A stretch of 41,019 nt of DNA from Hypoxylon rubiginosum (taxonomy: Eukaryota; Ascomycota; Sordariomycetes; Xylariales; Hypoxylaceae), in contig CADCXA010000002.1 in NCBI GenBank assembly GCA_902806565.1, positions 1 to 41,019 of the forward strand, in the 5' to 3' direction. Under the pieces are notes generated by a model. The model had not been told where the DNA came from. It made no database searches and saw only the letters and a program-made list of their open reading frames with translations. This document shows, piece by piece, positions 1 to 16,464 of this stretch (its first letter is position 1; each line of letters starts with the position of its first letter). A program made the translations under genes and the position numbers.

Positions 1-3000
1 TACCTTATTAATTTAGATTTTAAAACGATGTTTATATAGAACTTTTTTATAAATGTTATATTTTTAAGCGTTAAATTATAAATTTACTTTATTTTATTAT
101 AAATAAAATTATAAAGAATTTATTTATATTATTTAATAATAAAAAAACTTAATATTCTTGTTTTTATAAACTTTTATTTAGTTATTAATTTATAAAATCT
201 TTTAAAAAAAAATTTTTTATTATTAATTAAATAAAAAAACTTATAAATATTAAATAAAATGTTTTTTAAAAATAAATAATAACTTATAAATATAATAAAA
301 AATATTTTAAACTTATAAATTAAATTATTATTATTTGTTTTATAAAGATTTTTAATAAATAATAAGTTAATAATATATTATATTATATTTTTAATATTTT
401 TATTAGTTTTTTTAGTTTTTTTAGCTTTATTTTTACCGTTTTTACTTTTTTTATTAAAACATAAAAAAAAGGTTTTAAAATTTTTATTGTTAAAATAAAT
501 TTTAAGCTGTTTATAATAAAAAAAGTAAAATAAAGTTTATATTTTTTTATAACGTTTTTTATTTAATTTATTAATATTTTAAAACGTGTTTTTTTTAATA
601 ATATATTTAAATATAAAATAGTTTTTAAGTTTTTAAGGATATTTTTTATTAACGCTTTTTAAATATAAATATAAATATATTTTTTTATTTAAATTAATTA
701 AGCCACTTAAAAAACCTTTAAAAGTTTTATTTAATAAATTATTTAAGTTATTAATTATAATAAAAATTTTATGTTTATTTTTAAAAACTTAGTTTATTAT
801 ATTTTAAATATATTTTTAAAATAAAATAATTAGTTATTTTATATTATTATAGGTTTATTTAAACTAATTTGTTTTAATAATTATTTAAATCTTATTTTTA
901 ATTTATTTTAATGTAATATAAATTTTAATAACGTTAAAATAAATTATAAAACTTTTATATTTTTTAATTTTTAAAACTTTAAAAAATTTATATTAAAAAT
1001 ATGTTTTATATTATTTTATTTGTTAAATTTAAAGGTTAACACTTTTAATTATAACTTATTATAAAATCTTTTTATAAACTTTTAATATAACGTTTTTAAT
1101 TATATTATTTAAAAAAGCTATATATAAATTAAATATTTATATATATATATATATATTTATATTCTTTTTTTAATTATATTTTATTAAAATTAATAAAAGT
1201 ATTTTCTAGTTTATTATAAAACTTATAAATTTATTAAATTTAATAAGTTTTTTTTTTTACTTAATTTTAAAAGAAAAAGTAACGTTATAATTCTTAATAA
1301 CTATTTTAAAAAACTTATTAATCTTTTTTTTTATAAGTTTAAATAAAAGTGAAAATAATAAAAATATAAACTAAAAAATTCTTTTTTTAATTAATATATT
1401 TATTAATAATTAAATAATATTAAGCTTAAAATTATTAATAAAACGTAATATATAAACTTATTTATATTTTTTAAGTTTAATAAATTTAACTAAGTTATAT
1501 ATTAAAAATAATTATAAGTTTATAATTATTAAAGTTATTTTATTAAAATTAATAATGTTTTAAATTTTACGTTTTTTATAAAACACTTTAATTTTAATAT
1601 ATTAAATAAAATAATTATTTATATTTATAAGTTTAATTTTATTATTAATAATAAGTTTTTTAAGTTTTAAATAAAGGATAAATATAATTATAATAAAATA
1701 TATAATATATTTATATAAAAGTTTATAAGTTTGAAAAATATTAGGTATTAAATAGAAATATAAAATAAAAAAAAATTATAAATTAAGTGAAAAAACTTTT
1801 TTATAAAAAAAAAAAGAAATTAAAAATTATATAACTTATAATTATTTAAAATATTAATTATATTTATAAATATTTATATTTATTAAGTTTATAATTATTA
1901 TATTATAAATATTAAATTATAATAGTTTAATAAAAGGTTATTTTAATTTAAAAAAAAAATAAAACTTTATAAAAAATTAAAAACTTTTATATATATAGTT
2001 AAATATTTTATATAATTATATATAAAACATATAACTTTAAAATATAATAAAAACTTATAAGAAATATTTAAAATATAAACGTTTAATATTAATTAAATTT
2101 AAAAAATATAAAATTATTATTAATTTGAAAGGATATTAATAAAAAATATAGGAAATTAATTTTTTAAAATTTATTATTAAACTTAGAATGATTTAAATTT
2201 AAAAGGAAAAAATAAAGTAAATATAAAATTAAAAAAGTTTAAAAATATTAAAAATATATAATTTTTTTATAAGTTTATAAACTTTATAAAATTACTAATA
2301 AAAAAATTTACTTATATTATAAAACTTATAATAAATATTATTTAATAAAATATATAACTTTTTAAATAAATATTAAAAATTAATTTAATATTTAATAAAA
2401 TTAAAGAATTAATTATTAATAATTTAATATACTAGTTACTAAATTTAAAAAAAAAAAGAAACTTTATATAAATATTTTAAATATAATAAATAAAAGGATT
2501 TTTAAATAATTAAAAAATAACAGAAAGTGGTATTTAGTTATTTATTATTTTTAAGTTTTTTAAAAAGTGAAATTATATTATTAAATATATAATAAAAAAC
2601 TATTAATAATTATAAAAACTTTATATTAATAAAATAAAGGAATTATTAGTTATTTTTTTTAATTATAATAACCTTAGAATATTAATAACCATTTAAAAAC
2701 TATCTTTTAAATAATAAAAATAAAAAGAATTTTTTAATAAATTTAACTTTAAATTATATTATATTAAAAAAATAAAAAATATATAAGTTAATATATTAAG
2801 CTATTAAAATAAATATAATATTAAAATATTTTAAAAGTTTTTTAAAATGTTTAAAAAAATAAAATAAGAAATATTAAAATATATTTAAATTGCAATAAAT
2901 AACTTTTAAAATGAAAGATTTAAAAAAGCTTTAATAAATAAAAGAAAATAGCAATTTTTTAATAGAAAAAGAATTTATATTTATTATAAAAAACAATATA

Positions 3001-6000
3001 TATTTAAAACATTTTAATATAAATTTATTAAGACTTTTTATAAATATTTATTATATAAATATTAAAGAAAATATAAAATATATATTAAATTATAATATAA
3101 TTATAATTTCTTTGAAATTAAAAATTTAGTTTATTAATTTATAAAAAACTATAATATATATTAAAAAGTTAAAACTATTAAATATAAACTATATAAATTA
3201 TTATAATTTATTAAGATATTAAATAAAATATAAAATATAATATTATAAAATTTTATTATAAAGCTTTTATTATTTATAAATTTAATAACTAAAATTTAAT
3301 ATAATAATATATAAGTTATAATTAATAAACTTATTAAGTATAAATATTTTATATTATTTAAAAAACCTTATATTATTAAAAACTTAATTTTTTTATTTTT
3401 AAAATATTATATAATTAAGTATAGTTTATTAGAATAAATTATTTTAAATAAAGATAAGTTTTTTATTTTTAAATTTTAAGTTAGTTTTATAAAGAAACTA
3501 GAAGTTAAATAAAAAATATTAATTATAATATATTTTTTAATAAATAAATAAATAAAACATTTAAATTAAACATTAAAAATATATTTATAATTTTATATTA
3601 ATTATTAATAAAATAATTAGATAGAATTATTATTTATAACCTAAATTATATATAATATTTTAACTAATAAAAATATAAATATAATATTATATAAAATAAT
3701 ATATAAATAAAATATAAATATTATTAAAAAAGAAATTTTATTATTTAAAGTATTAATTATAATAAAAATAACTTTTAAAATAAAAATAGTTATTTTAAAA
3801 TTTTCAGTTTTTTAAAAAATAAATAACTATTTATTATAATAAAAATAAAATTAAAAAATTAATTTTTAAAAAAAGAAATAAAGTTTATTTATTATAATAA
3901 GAATTTTAATTAATATTAATTATATTAAAAATTAAGATAAAAAAACTAAGTAAAAAATTAAATTTTAAGAAATTAAAATTATATAAAATTAATAAGGTTT
4001 TTTTAAAAATAAGTTATTAATTAACATTATTTAAAAAAATGTAAATATATTTAATATAATATATATTTTTATTAAAACTAATATTATTAAATATAAAAAT
4101 AAATGTAAATATAAAAATTAAAAAAATTATAAAATATAAAATTAAAATAATTTTAAATATTAAAAAAGTTAAAAACTTAGTAAAATATTTAATAAAATAA
4201 AAGGATTATAAACTTAAAAATAATATATAAAAACTTAAAAAGAATTTAATAAATTATAAAAAAGAAATTAAAGAATTTTATTATTAAAATCTATAAAAGT
4301 TAAATTTATAAAACTGTTAAAAATAAAAATAATATTCTGGTTAAAAAAGGTAAATAAGGTTTTTAAAATAACTTAAATACACTTTATTTTAATTTAAACG
4401 CGTTTTATTTTTAATTGTTTTTAATTTTTTATTTTAGCTTTTTATTTTATTTTTAATTTATTAAAATTTTATAAATCTTATTATAATATTTTTAATTTTT
4501 TTAAATAAAAAGGTTTATATTATTATTATAACTAAGAAATTTTAAAAATTAATTTATTTATTATTACTTATAGTTTAAGTAAAAAATTCTTTGTTTATTA
4601 TTTTTAAAAAAACAATTAATTATTTTTTTTATTTAGTTAATTAAAAAGGTTTATAAAAACTATTATATTATTATATTAATATTAATATATGAAATATTTA
4701 TTATATTTTATTAATATAAAAAAAACTATTATATATTTTAAATTTAAATTAAAATAAAAAAAGTAAAATATAATATTAATATTAATATTTAATTATTTAA
4801 TATAGTTAATAAAAACAATATATTTTTAATTATTATTTTTATTTTTATTTTATATTTGTTTTTAAAAATTAATATTTTAATAATTAAAATTATTTATAAA
4901 TTATTTTTTTTATTAATTATATTAAATATATTATTAATAAAAATAAATATAAAAAGAAATAAAAGAAAAATAAAAAAAATTAATAAATTATTAAAAAGGT
5001 ATTTATTTATTTTTAAAATAAACATTTTAAAAAAAATTTTAATATTATAATTTATAACTTATAACTTAAAAAATAATTTAAATATAAGGTTTAAATAAAA
5101 ATTATTAAAACCATTAAAAGTTAAAAATTATATAATAAAGTTATATAGTAATTTTAACACTTAGGAATTTATTAAATATTTAAATATTTATATAAATAAA
5201 TAAAAAATATATAAAAAGCAGATTTTTTTTATAATTAATTTTTTTTTTATTATTTTAAGTATATATTTATTTTTTAAATATATAAAAGAAATTTTTTTAA
5301 TTTTATATATATATTTAAATTATTTTATAATTATTATTATTATTTTTAAACTAGGAACTTTATTAATATTATAACTTATAATAAAAATTAAGAAATTTAT
5401 TTTAAAATATAACACTTTATTTTTAAATATATAAAAAATATTAATATTATTTTATTAAATTTTAAACTTATTAATATAATAATAAATAAATAAAAATTAA
5501 AATTTTATGATTTACTAATAAGATTTATAAAATATATTTATAATATTTATAAAAAAAACCAACTTTATTAAAAATCTTTAAAATATAAAAATAAGGTTTT
5601 TATAAAAATATAAAAAATGTTAAGTTTTTTATTAATATTATTATTTATTTTAAACTTTAAATTAAATTATATATTTTAATTATTAGGCTTTTAATAAAGT
5701 TATTTTAAAAGAATACCTTATAAAAATAAATAAAAAATAGAAAATAAGTTATATAAATATTAAAAAATATATTAAATAATATTTTATAATTTATTAATTT
5801 TAATTATATTTATAAAAAATTAATTATTTTATAAATAAATGTTTTAAAAAATAATTAAAGCTATATATTAAAATAACTTAATAATTAAAATATTTTTTAT
5901 TTTTTAAAATATAAGTTAAATATATATTATAAAATAAAAAAAAATGATAATATTTTAAAACTTAAAACTTTAATTATTATAAAATCTTTTTATTAGTTAT

Positions 6001-9000
6001 GAATTCACTTTTATAATATTTATTTTTTATTATAAATAAATATAAAAATATTAATTATTTAATTAAATAATAAATTTATAAGTTTATTAAAAATAAAATT
6101 AATTTAACAAATTATTTATATTAAATTATTTAATTTTAAAATTAAATATATACTTAATAAATTTAATATAATAATTAACTTTTTATTTTATAAAAAAAAA
6201 ACCCTTTTAAATAAAAAAAACAACTAATAAAAAAACAATATTAATAAATATATTAATAGTTAAATTTATTTTTTTTAAATTATTTTAATTTTTCTAGCTT
6301 TTTTTAATATTAAGTATTTCTTATTATAATTATTAGAAAATTAAAATAATAAATACTAAAAAATCGCGAGGTATTTAAATATTTTTATTTATTTTTCTTA
6401 TTGAGAAAATAAAAAAATAATAAAAGAATAATATATTAAAATAAGATTTTAAAATAAAATATTTTAATATATAATAATTAAAAGTATTTTATAAAAAAAG
6501 CTTAAAAAGAAGTTTTATTAGTAATAAATTATTAATTTATTTTTATAAAAAAAATTAATTATTTAGAAAAATTACGTTAAATATAGTTATAAAATACATA
6601 ATTTTATAATTAATAAAATAAAAAATATATATTATTAAAAAAAAATTTTTTAAATATAATTTAAGTTATTTTTATATATTTTAATTATTAAATTTTATAA
6701 GTTAAGTTTATATAATAAATTAAATAATTTTTTTATTATATAAATTATTAATATATAATATATATTTTATAATTAAAAAAAAAACTATTATAAAAATAAA
6801 AAAAAAATTTAATAATTAGTTTAAAATTAAAATTATTTTTAATATTAAAATAAAAATTATAGTTAATTTTATTTAAAGAAAAATTATTTTTAATTATAAG
6901 ATTTTTTTATTAATAAAATATAATAAAAGCTTAAAATTTAAAAAGGTTTTTAAAAACGCTTATTTAAAAAAAAAATTAAAAAAAGAATAAGCCCTTTTTA
7001 TTATTTTAAAGTATAAGGTTAAATAAAAATTAATTATAAAAAAAATTATTAAAAGATTTTTTTAAATTTTAAATAAAATTAATAAAAACTAAATATTATA
7101 TTTATTTAAAATTATTTAAACTATTTAAATGTTTATTAAATTTAATAAAAGATTTTTATATAAAATTATATATAAATAAAAAGTTATAATATTTATTAAA
7201 ATTATAATTTTTATATAATAAATATTTAAATAAAATAAAGTGAAAAATTATAAAAAGCTTTTAATAATTTAAATAAGATTTTTATAAAAAAAAAGAAAAT
7301 TCTTTAAAATTAATTATTATTTTTACAGGAAAAGAAAAAAGTAATTAAATAAGAAAATAAAAATATATAAAATAAATTAAAGATATAATATTATAAAAAA
7401 ATGATTTTATATTTTTATTTAATATTTTTTACTCTATTAATATTTTAAATAAAAATAAACTTTATTATAATTAGCTAGGATTTTATTTAATTAATTAAGT
7501 TTATAAAAAAAAAATTATAATATTTATAAATTAAATAATATTATTTTAAGATTTATATTTTTAAGAAATTAATTTAAGCTTTTTATAAAAAATAAATAAA
7601 GATATTAAAAATTTAATAACTTTTTTAATAATTTTTAAACTATAAAACCAGATGGTAAATAATTTAATTAAAATAAAAATAATATTTTTTATAATAAAAA
7701 AAAAATATTAAAATATTTAATTATTTTATAAATTAAAAGATAATAAGTTTAACTATTAAAAATAATAATATAAAAACTTATTAAAATAACTTATATTAAA
7801 ATAAATATATTTTAATTAATAATAAAATAAAATAATAAACTATTAAAATTATTTTAAAAAATAAAATTATTTTTAAAAATAAACTTTTTTAATTATAATA
7901 AATTAAGGTTTATTTACTTAAAAAAATAAGGAAGAAATATATTATTATATTAAATTTTAAAATATTTATTAACCTTAAATTATATTAATTAATATAAAAC
8001 TAAAATAATTATTAATTTAAAAAAATAAAAGAAAATAATTATATTTATATTTAATATTATAACTAAGAATTTATAAATATATAATATATAATTAATATAT
8101 AATTAAAGAATTTTATTTAAAACATTTTATTTATTTTTTTTCTTATAAATTTTAAATTTTTATTATTTAAAGTTAATTTATTTATTTTATATTTATTTTA
8201 TTTTTTATTTACCTTAAAATTAAGTTAATTTTATTAATAAAATAAAAAAACGTAATTTTTAATATAAAAGTTTTACTTATTATTTTATTTAACTTAAAAT
8301 TTTAATATTAAACCATTAAAATTAAATTAGCGAAATTTTTAATATAAAACTTTTAACTAAAAAAAATCTTAATACTTTTAAATTTAAAAATTCTTAAATT
8401 AGTAATTTTAAAATTTACACTTTTTATTAAATATTAAAATAATATAAATATTATAAAACCTTTTTATAATATTAAAAATAAATTTATAACTAAAAAAAAG
8501 TTATATTTTAATATAATTAATAAAATTAAATGTTTTTATATAATATTAATAATATTAATAAATTATTTTATTTAAAAAACTATATATTTAAATAAAAAAA
8601 TTAAAAATATAATAACTATTTTATATAAGTTTATTAAAATAATTATTTAAAAACCCTATATGTTTAATATTAATAAATAAAAATAACAATTATTTTAAAA
8701 ATAATTATTTAAAAAAAAGGTAGTAATTTTATAAAAAGCCAGTTATTTATTAAAAACTTTTATTAAATATTTTTTAAAAAATATACTAGCTAGTAATAAA
8801 ACTATTAAATATATAAACATTTATATTATAAATTATTTAATAAATTATATTAGTTAAGTTTTTTTATAATATTATTAAATTTTATTAATTTATAAGTATT
8901 TATTATTAATATAAAACCTAAAAATTAAAAATAAATATTTTAATTAAAGGTTTATTAAATTATTTATTAAAAATAATAAAAATAATAAAATTAAAAGTTT

Positions 9001-12000
9001 TATTATTATATAAAACTTTAAAAAATTATAAAAATTAATAACTTAAAAAAATATAAATTATAATGGTTTTTTTAACTTAAAATTTATTTTAATTAATAAA
9101 AGTTATAATATAAATTTGAAATTAGTTTTTATATTTAAAATAACTTAATTAAAAGTGGTAAATTATTTATTTATTTATAGTTATTTATATATTAAAAATA
9201 ATAACTAGTTAAAAATAAATATAATATTAAAAGTTTAACTTATTTATTAAATATTAATTTAAATATTAAAGTTTTAAAAAAATTAATTATTATATATTTT
9301 ATTTATAATAAGATGTGATTTTTTAAATAATTTTAATAAAAGTTTTATATTAAGTTAGTTTTAAAAAAATAAATTAAAATTATAATTAAAAAGAATAAAT
9401 AATATATTTATAAAAATGTTTTAAATTTAAAAATAAGCTTTAATATTTATATTAAACTTTTTTTAAAATATATATTTTAATATAAAAATAATATTATTAA
9501 AATTAAAATATAATAATAAAAATAACGTGTTAAATTTAAAGTTTTTATAACGTTTTTATATATATTATATAACGGTAAGTTTTATAATATTATTATTATT
9601 ATTAAATATTTTAAATCCTTTTAAATAATTAAAAATAAATATAATTATTATAATTTAAATATTTTTTACCATTTTAAAAAATAATTTAAAATATTTTAAA
9701 AAAGTTAAAAAATTTAAAAAAAAAAGAAAGTATAAAAAATAAAAACTATTATAAAATTCTTAGTTTTTTATTACCTTAAGAAAAGTGGGTACTGTTAATA
9801 AAAAACTAATTTATATATTATATTAATATTTTATTAATTTATAATTAAAATTAATAAAAACTTATTTATATAATAAATTATTTAATAAATTATTTATATA
9901 AAATTATATAAATATAAAAAATATTTAATATTTTTTTTTTACCTTAATTAATATAATTTATTTTTTATTTTTTATTTTTTTCTTTTAAAAAATTTAAAAT
10001 TATAATATTTTATAATTATAATAATAATATATAAAAAAGTAAAAATAATATTTATTAATATTATAAACTTTTTAAAAGATATTTACTATATTAATAATAT
10101 TATTAATTAATAAAAATATTAATTAAATTTTTTAAAACTTATAATAATAACGTTTTTTTTTTATTTAATTAAAATTAAACTTATATATTATAATTATATT
10201 ATAAAATACCTTATTTTTATTATAAATAAACTTTAAACTTTAATATAAAAAATTTATATTTATAATTATAAGTTTTTTAGTTTTATATAAAAATAAAAAA
10301 TATAATAAATTATTAAAAATTAAAAGTTTTTAATTACTTATTATAAAAAATATATTATTTATTAAATTAATTTATAAAATTAAAATATTATAAGCTTTAA
10401 AAAACTATAAAATAAATAATTTTAATAATATTATATTTATTTTAATTAAATAATATAACTTATAATTTATTTTTTTAATAGTTTATTATAATTTTATAAT
10501 ATTAAATAAAAACTTTAATAATTATATAGTTTTTTATTTTTATATAATATTAATTAATATAATAAAAAAATAAGTATATATTTTTAATATTTTTATGAAT
10601 AAAGTAAGCTTTTTGTTTATTAAAATATAAATATTATTTATAAATTTAAATAAAATATATAATAATAATAAATAAAAAACAATAATTAAAAACTTTAAAG
10701 ATTTATATTAAATTTAAATTATCTTTTAAAATAATAAATAAATATATAATTATTAAATAATATATATTTCTTATTTATTATTTAAAAAACCAGTTATTTT
10801 ATTTTAATTATTAAAAAATAAGAATTTTAATTAAATCTTAATTTTAAATATTTTTATAAAAATAATATTTAAATACGTTAAAATTAAAGTAATTACCAGG
10901 AAATTTTTATTTATTAAACAGCTTATAATATTAATTAAACCGGTATATAATTTTATATTTAAAATAAGCCCGGTAAAATTATAATTTATAATAATTAATA
11001 TAGTTAAAAACATTAAAAATAAATTTTTAAATAATAGTTTATTTAATTTTTTAAATAATTTTCTTGATTTTAAACTTACGGAGAAAAAGAAAAATAAAAT
11101 TAAAAATAACTTAAAAAAATATTACCGCTTTAATTATTTTTAATAAAATTATATAAAAAACTAGAACTTAATGTTTTTTTAAAAATAAAATAAACTTTAA
11201 GAAATAATATAAACATTTATTAAATTTTAATTATAGCTTGGTTTTTTAAATAAGTTTAACTTAAAAAATTAAATATAAATAAAAACTATTTATATTAATT
11301 AATAAATAAATGATTAATATATAAAAAACTATAATAAATAAATTATAACTTATTAATTTTTATAATTAAATAAGTTAAAATTAATATATTATTTTAATTA
11401 ATATAGTTAATAAATTAATTAAAATTAAAAAGTTATTTATAAAAAATATATATTTTATATTAACTAAAAATTAAAAAAGAATTAGTAATTTTATAAAGTT
11501 AAATAATAAAAACAAATTTATAATATAATTTATAAAAAAGGTTTTAAAATAAACTAATTAATTTAATATAAAAAAAAGTAAATAAAAGGTTTTTTTTATA
11601 GATTTAAATTAAAATAAAATTTCATTTAAATTTAAAAAAAAGTTATAATAAAATATAATAATTAATACTTTATAAAAAGTTATATAATTATTTTATAACT
11701 AGATTTTTTTTATTTTTCTTTTTTTAAAAAAACTTATAAAATCTTTTATATAATTAAATAACTATATATTATAAATATATACACTTTTTTATAAAATATT
11801 TTAAATATATTTATCGAAACGTTTTTTAAGTTATTTTTTAAATTAAATATAATTTAAAGTAAATAATAATATAATTATTATTTAAACTAAAAATTATTAA
11901 TATAAAAATAAAACTTTATTATAATATTTAATTAAAAAATTAATTATATATATTTTTATAAATTTTTAAAATAATTTTATAATAAAATTATTATAATTTT

Positions 12001-15000
12001 AATTATTAATTTATATATAAAATTTAAATATATTTTTAAAATATATATTTTTTATTTAATAAATATAAATAAATTTTATTAAATTAATATATTATTTATA
12101 AATATTAAATATTTAATAAGTTTTTTTATAATAAATTTTTAAATTATTATATTTTTTATAATTTAATTATAAATTATATTTATTATAATGTAATATAACT
12201 TAATAAAAAACAATTTTAATATTTTTCTTTTTATATTTAATAAATAAAATTAATATTGTTTTAATTTTATTTAAAATTAAAAAATAAATATAATTATTAT
12301 AAAAAGTTTTATTTAATTAAAAAAACGATTTCTTAATTATAATAAAAAACAATTTTAATTTTTTTTTAAATATTATTTAATAATAATCTTTAAAAAATAT
12401 ATTTATTTAATTACTTATATTATTAGTTATAAAAACATAAAAATATAAAAAATATAAGTTTTTTTAAAAATAATTATAATATTTATAAAATAAATAATAA
12501 AATATTATTTAATATATAAATAAATAAAGATTTTAATATATTTCTTTAAAGAATATTTAAAATTATGTAATTAAAATCTTTTTAATATATCTATAAAAAA
12601 ATAATATTTTAAATTACGTTTTTTATTTTATTTAATTTATCAAGTTATTAAATAAATATAATAAATAAAAATAATATTATATAAATTTTTAAATGTTTTA
12701 TTAATATTTATATTATTAGTTAAAAATATATTAAATGTTTTTTTAAAATAATATATAAAATATATATATATAATAATTTAAAATTAATAAGGTTTAATAA
12801 TAATATATTATTTTTAAAATTAATAATAATAAATAAAAATAAAACCGTTTATATTTATAAGGTTATATTTTAAAAAAATATATATAAACTTATAAATTTT
12901 TTTTTAATTTTTTATTTAAGCTAATAAAAACATTAAATAGTTTTTTAAAAATTTAATTAAAATTAATAATATTTTAAATAATAATTAATATAAAATAAAA
13001 ATTAATAAAATTTTTTTTATTTAAAAAATATAATTAATATTAATAACTTTATTATTATTATTATTATTAAAAAACTTAATAATATTAATAAATAATTTTT
13101 TATATTTTAAAAGTTAATTAATATATTTAATATATTATTATATAATATTATAAATATTTTTATTAAATATATTATTAATATTAATATTTATTTTATTACT
13201 TTTAATTAAAAGTACCGATTATAATAAAAGTAATAATATTAATATTAAAAATCTATTAAAAAATTATAATATTATAATATTTATTTAAATATTAATAATT
13301 AATAATTTTAAATTATATTTAAAATATATATACCACGTTTTATTAAATAAATAAAATTCGGCTAATAATAAACTAATTTATATTTATAAAAACTTTTTAA
13401 TATTTTTATAATTATAATTTCTTAAAATTTAAACGGTAATAACTTTTTAAAAGTTATTTAAAAAAATATTTAATATAAAATTAACCGATTAATTTTAATA
13501 ATATATATATATTATTAAATAATTAAAATTTAATAACTAATAATATAATATAACATTATTATTAAAACTAGTTATATAGTTATAATAAAACTAATATTTA
13601 ATAAAAAAAATTAAAAATTAAAAAATAATATAATAAAAATAAAAAAAATATAAAAATTTATAATAATAAATTTTATAAACTATTAAATATTATTTATTAT
13701 AATATATTATAATAAAATAAAACTATTATTAAAATATAAATAATATAAATATAAATAATATAAATATATATAAATTATTTATAATATTATATATTATAAA
13801 TAAAAACTTTTATAAACGTGGCTTTTTTTAGCTTTTTTAAATATATTTTAATAACTAAAATAACTAATATAACTAATATATAAATAATTTATTAATATAA
13901 TTAAAATTAAATTTAAATATTATTAATATATTAAAAATAGTTTATATATATAATTTATTAGTTTATTAAATTATTAAGGTTATTATAAGTTTTATTAACT
14001 TATATTTTTACTTTTTTTTTAAGCTTAACTTTTTTACTAATATAAAGTTAATTTAATTAATATATTATATATATATTTTATATATTTTATAACACGTAAT
14101 ATTATAAATATTAAATTATATATAATTAAATATAATAAATATTTAAAAAAAACTTAATAAAAAAGGTTTTTTTAAATAAAATAAAAAATTATATTAAATT
14201 AATAATAAATTCTAATTAAAATATAAAAATAATTATATATTTTATTTTTATAATAATATTTTTAAATAAAAGAAAATTAATTTTATTAATAATAAAATAA
14301 ATATTATTTTAATAAAAAAAAACTTATATATAAAAATAAATTAATATACATTAAAATATTAAATAAAATTACTTTTTTTTATTTAATAATAATAATAATA
14401 AAATATTATATTATATAATTAAAAATATTTAAAAAGTTTTTAATTAAATATAATTATATAATTTTTTATTTATTTAATTAATTTTTATTATTTATATTAT
14501 TTAAATAATTAATTTTTATTTTAAAAAATATTATATAATTTATTTATTTTATTAAAACTTTTTATAAAATTATTTTAAAGTTTATTAAAAAAAATTTTTT
14601 AAATTTATTAAAACTTTTAATTTAATAAACGTTTATTATTATTAGTAATTTTATTTTATATTTTTATATATATTAAATTAACACCGGTTTTATATTATTT
14701 AAATAAAAAATAATATTTTTATTTTTATTATTTAACTTTTAAAAATTAAAGTTTTAATTAATTAAAAATATATTAATAATATATATATTTTACTAAAAGT
14801 TTTTTATTATAAATTATTTATATAAAAATAATTAAAAACGTAGCGTTTTATAATAATTAAAATTTATAAATATAAAATTATTTTATAAGTTTTTTATTTT
14901 TTTTATATTTAATTTATTTATTATATTTTAATATTATAAATAATATTAATTATTATTATTATTCCTTTTATTTTTTATTAATAAAAAATTATAATATTTA

Positions 15001-16464
15001 ATTTTTAATTTTATTTAAAAAGAAATTTTAAATTATAAATTATTTTTTATTTTCAAGAAAAATAAAATAATAAATATAATATTATATTTTTATTTTTATA
15101 AAAAAATTAAAGTTTTTATAAAAATAATAACTTTTTTTTTTTTTAATTAACTTTTAATTATATTAATAATAAATAACTTATTTTAAAAAAAAAGAATTTT
15201 TATATTATTAATATATTATAAAAAATAATTATTTTAATAATAAATATTTAAAAAAAAAAAAAAAACGTTAAATAATATAATTAAATTTAAATATATATAT
15301 ATTTTAAATATTAAAAAATAAATTTTTAAAACTTAAATTATTTTAAAAACTATATTATTATAATTTATAATATACCACTTAAAATATAAAAATAAATTAA
15401 AAATAAATAAATAAAAAAAAACTAAAAAATAATTATAATATATTTATTTATATTAATAATTTTATAATAAAAAAACCTTTTAATATAAACATTAAAAAAT
15501 AAATAAATTATTTTAAATTAAAATTAAAAAAATATTTATTATTATTATATTAATTAAATATATAATAAATATAATCTTTAATTTTATAAAATTATAAAAA
15601 ATTTAAAATAAATTTATAAAACTAAAAGATATTTTAAATAATAATATTAATAAAAACTTTTTAATTTATTAATTTTAATTAAAATAAATAATAAAAAAAG
15701 TATTTTAAATTATAAATTTATAATATATTAAAAAAATAAATTATATAAAATAATATATTTTATATTTTTAATATTAAAATTTTATTATTTCGTATAAATT
15801 TTAAACGTAATATTAATAAATAAATTTAAAATATTTTTTAATTTTATTATAAAAATATTATTAAAAATATAAATATATATATATATTTTAATATAAATTA
15901 TTATTTAATTTTTAAATTTATATTAAAATTTTTTATATAGTTTTATTAAATATTAATTTATTTTAATAAATTATAATTTAATTTAATTTTATATTAAATA
16001 TATATTTATTTTTTAAATTAAAATATTTATATTAATTATTTTTTAAGGTTTTTTTAAAAATTAAAATTTTTTTTATATATAGTTTTATTTATAAATAATT
16101 ATTTTATATTAATATTTTAATAAATTTTAATAATAATATTAAAATATATAATATTAAATATTATATTAAATTAAATAATGTTTTTAAATTTATAAATTTA
16201 TTTTATAAAATAATAATAAAATTAATAAATTAAAAAAAATCTAATAATAATAATTAAATTAATATATTTAAAAATTTAGTTATAAAAATTATTAATTTTA
16301 ATATTAAATAACTATTAAATTATAAATTTATAAAATTAAAAAATTAAAAAAAACTAATTTAATTAATTTTTTTATATTAATTATTATATATTATAATAAA
16401 AATTAAATATATATACTTTTATTTATTTAAAAATAAAAATAAAAATCGTTATAAACATTTTATA
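1..16464. repeat. RIP-degraded AT-rich isochore, left arm
   Basis: This arm is extremely AT-rich, and whole 60-base lines near 12 kb contain no G or C. The C residues that remain are mostly in CT, CC or CG contexts, and CA and TG are scarce. RIP leaves this pattern after mutating duplicated DNA, so the arm is probably old transposable elements mutated beyond recognition. Stops occur in every frame every few codons, and the only longer open frames are low-complexity runs of I, L, K and N. No gene, RNA or intact repeat is supported. By eye, A-rich stretches on the plus strand (about 1.7-4.3 kb) alternate with T-rich ones, which may reflect the former coding sense of the decayed elements. Such blocks are usually heterochromatic. 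Confidence 0.85.

Noticed and set aside
4856..5050. 64-codon open frame in the left AT-rich arm
   Set aside because: It is a low-complexity run of I, L, K and N codons, as expected by chance in AT-rich DNA, with no domain or splice context.
10831..11013. 60-codon minus-strand open frame in the left AT-rich arm
   Set aside because: It has a hydrophobic I/L/N-rich composition dictated by the base content; it is isolated, with no promoter-like or conserved feature.
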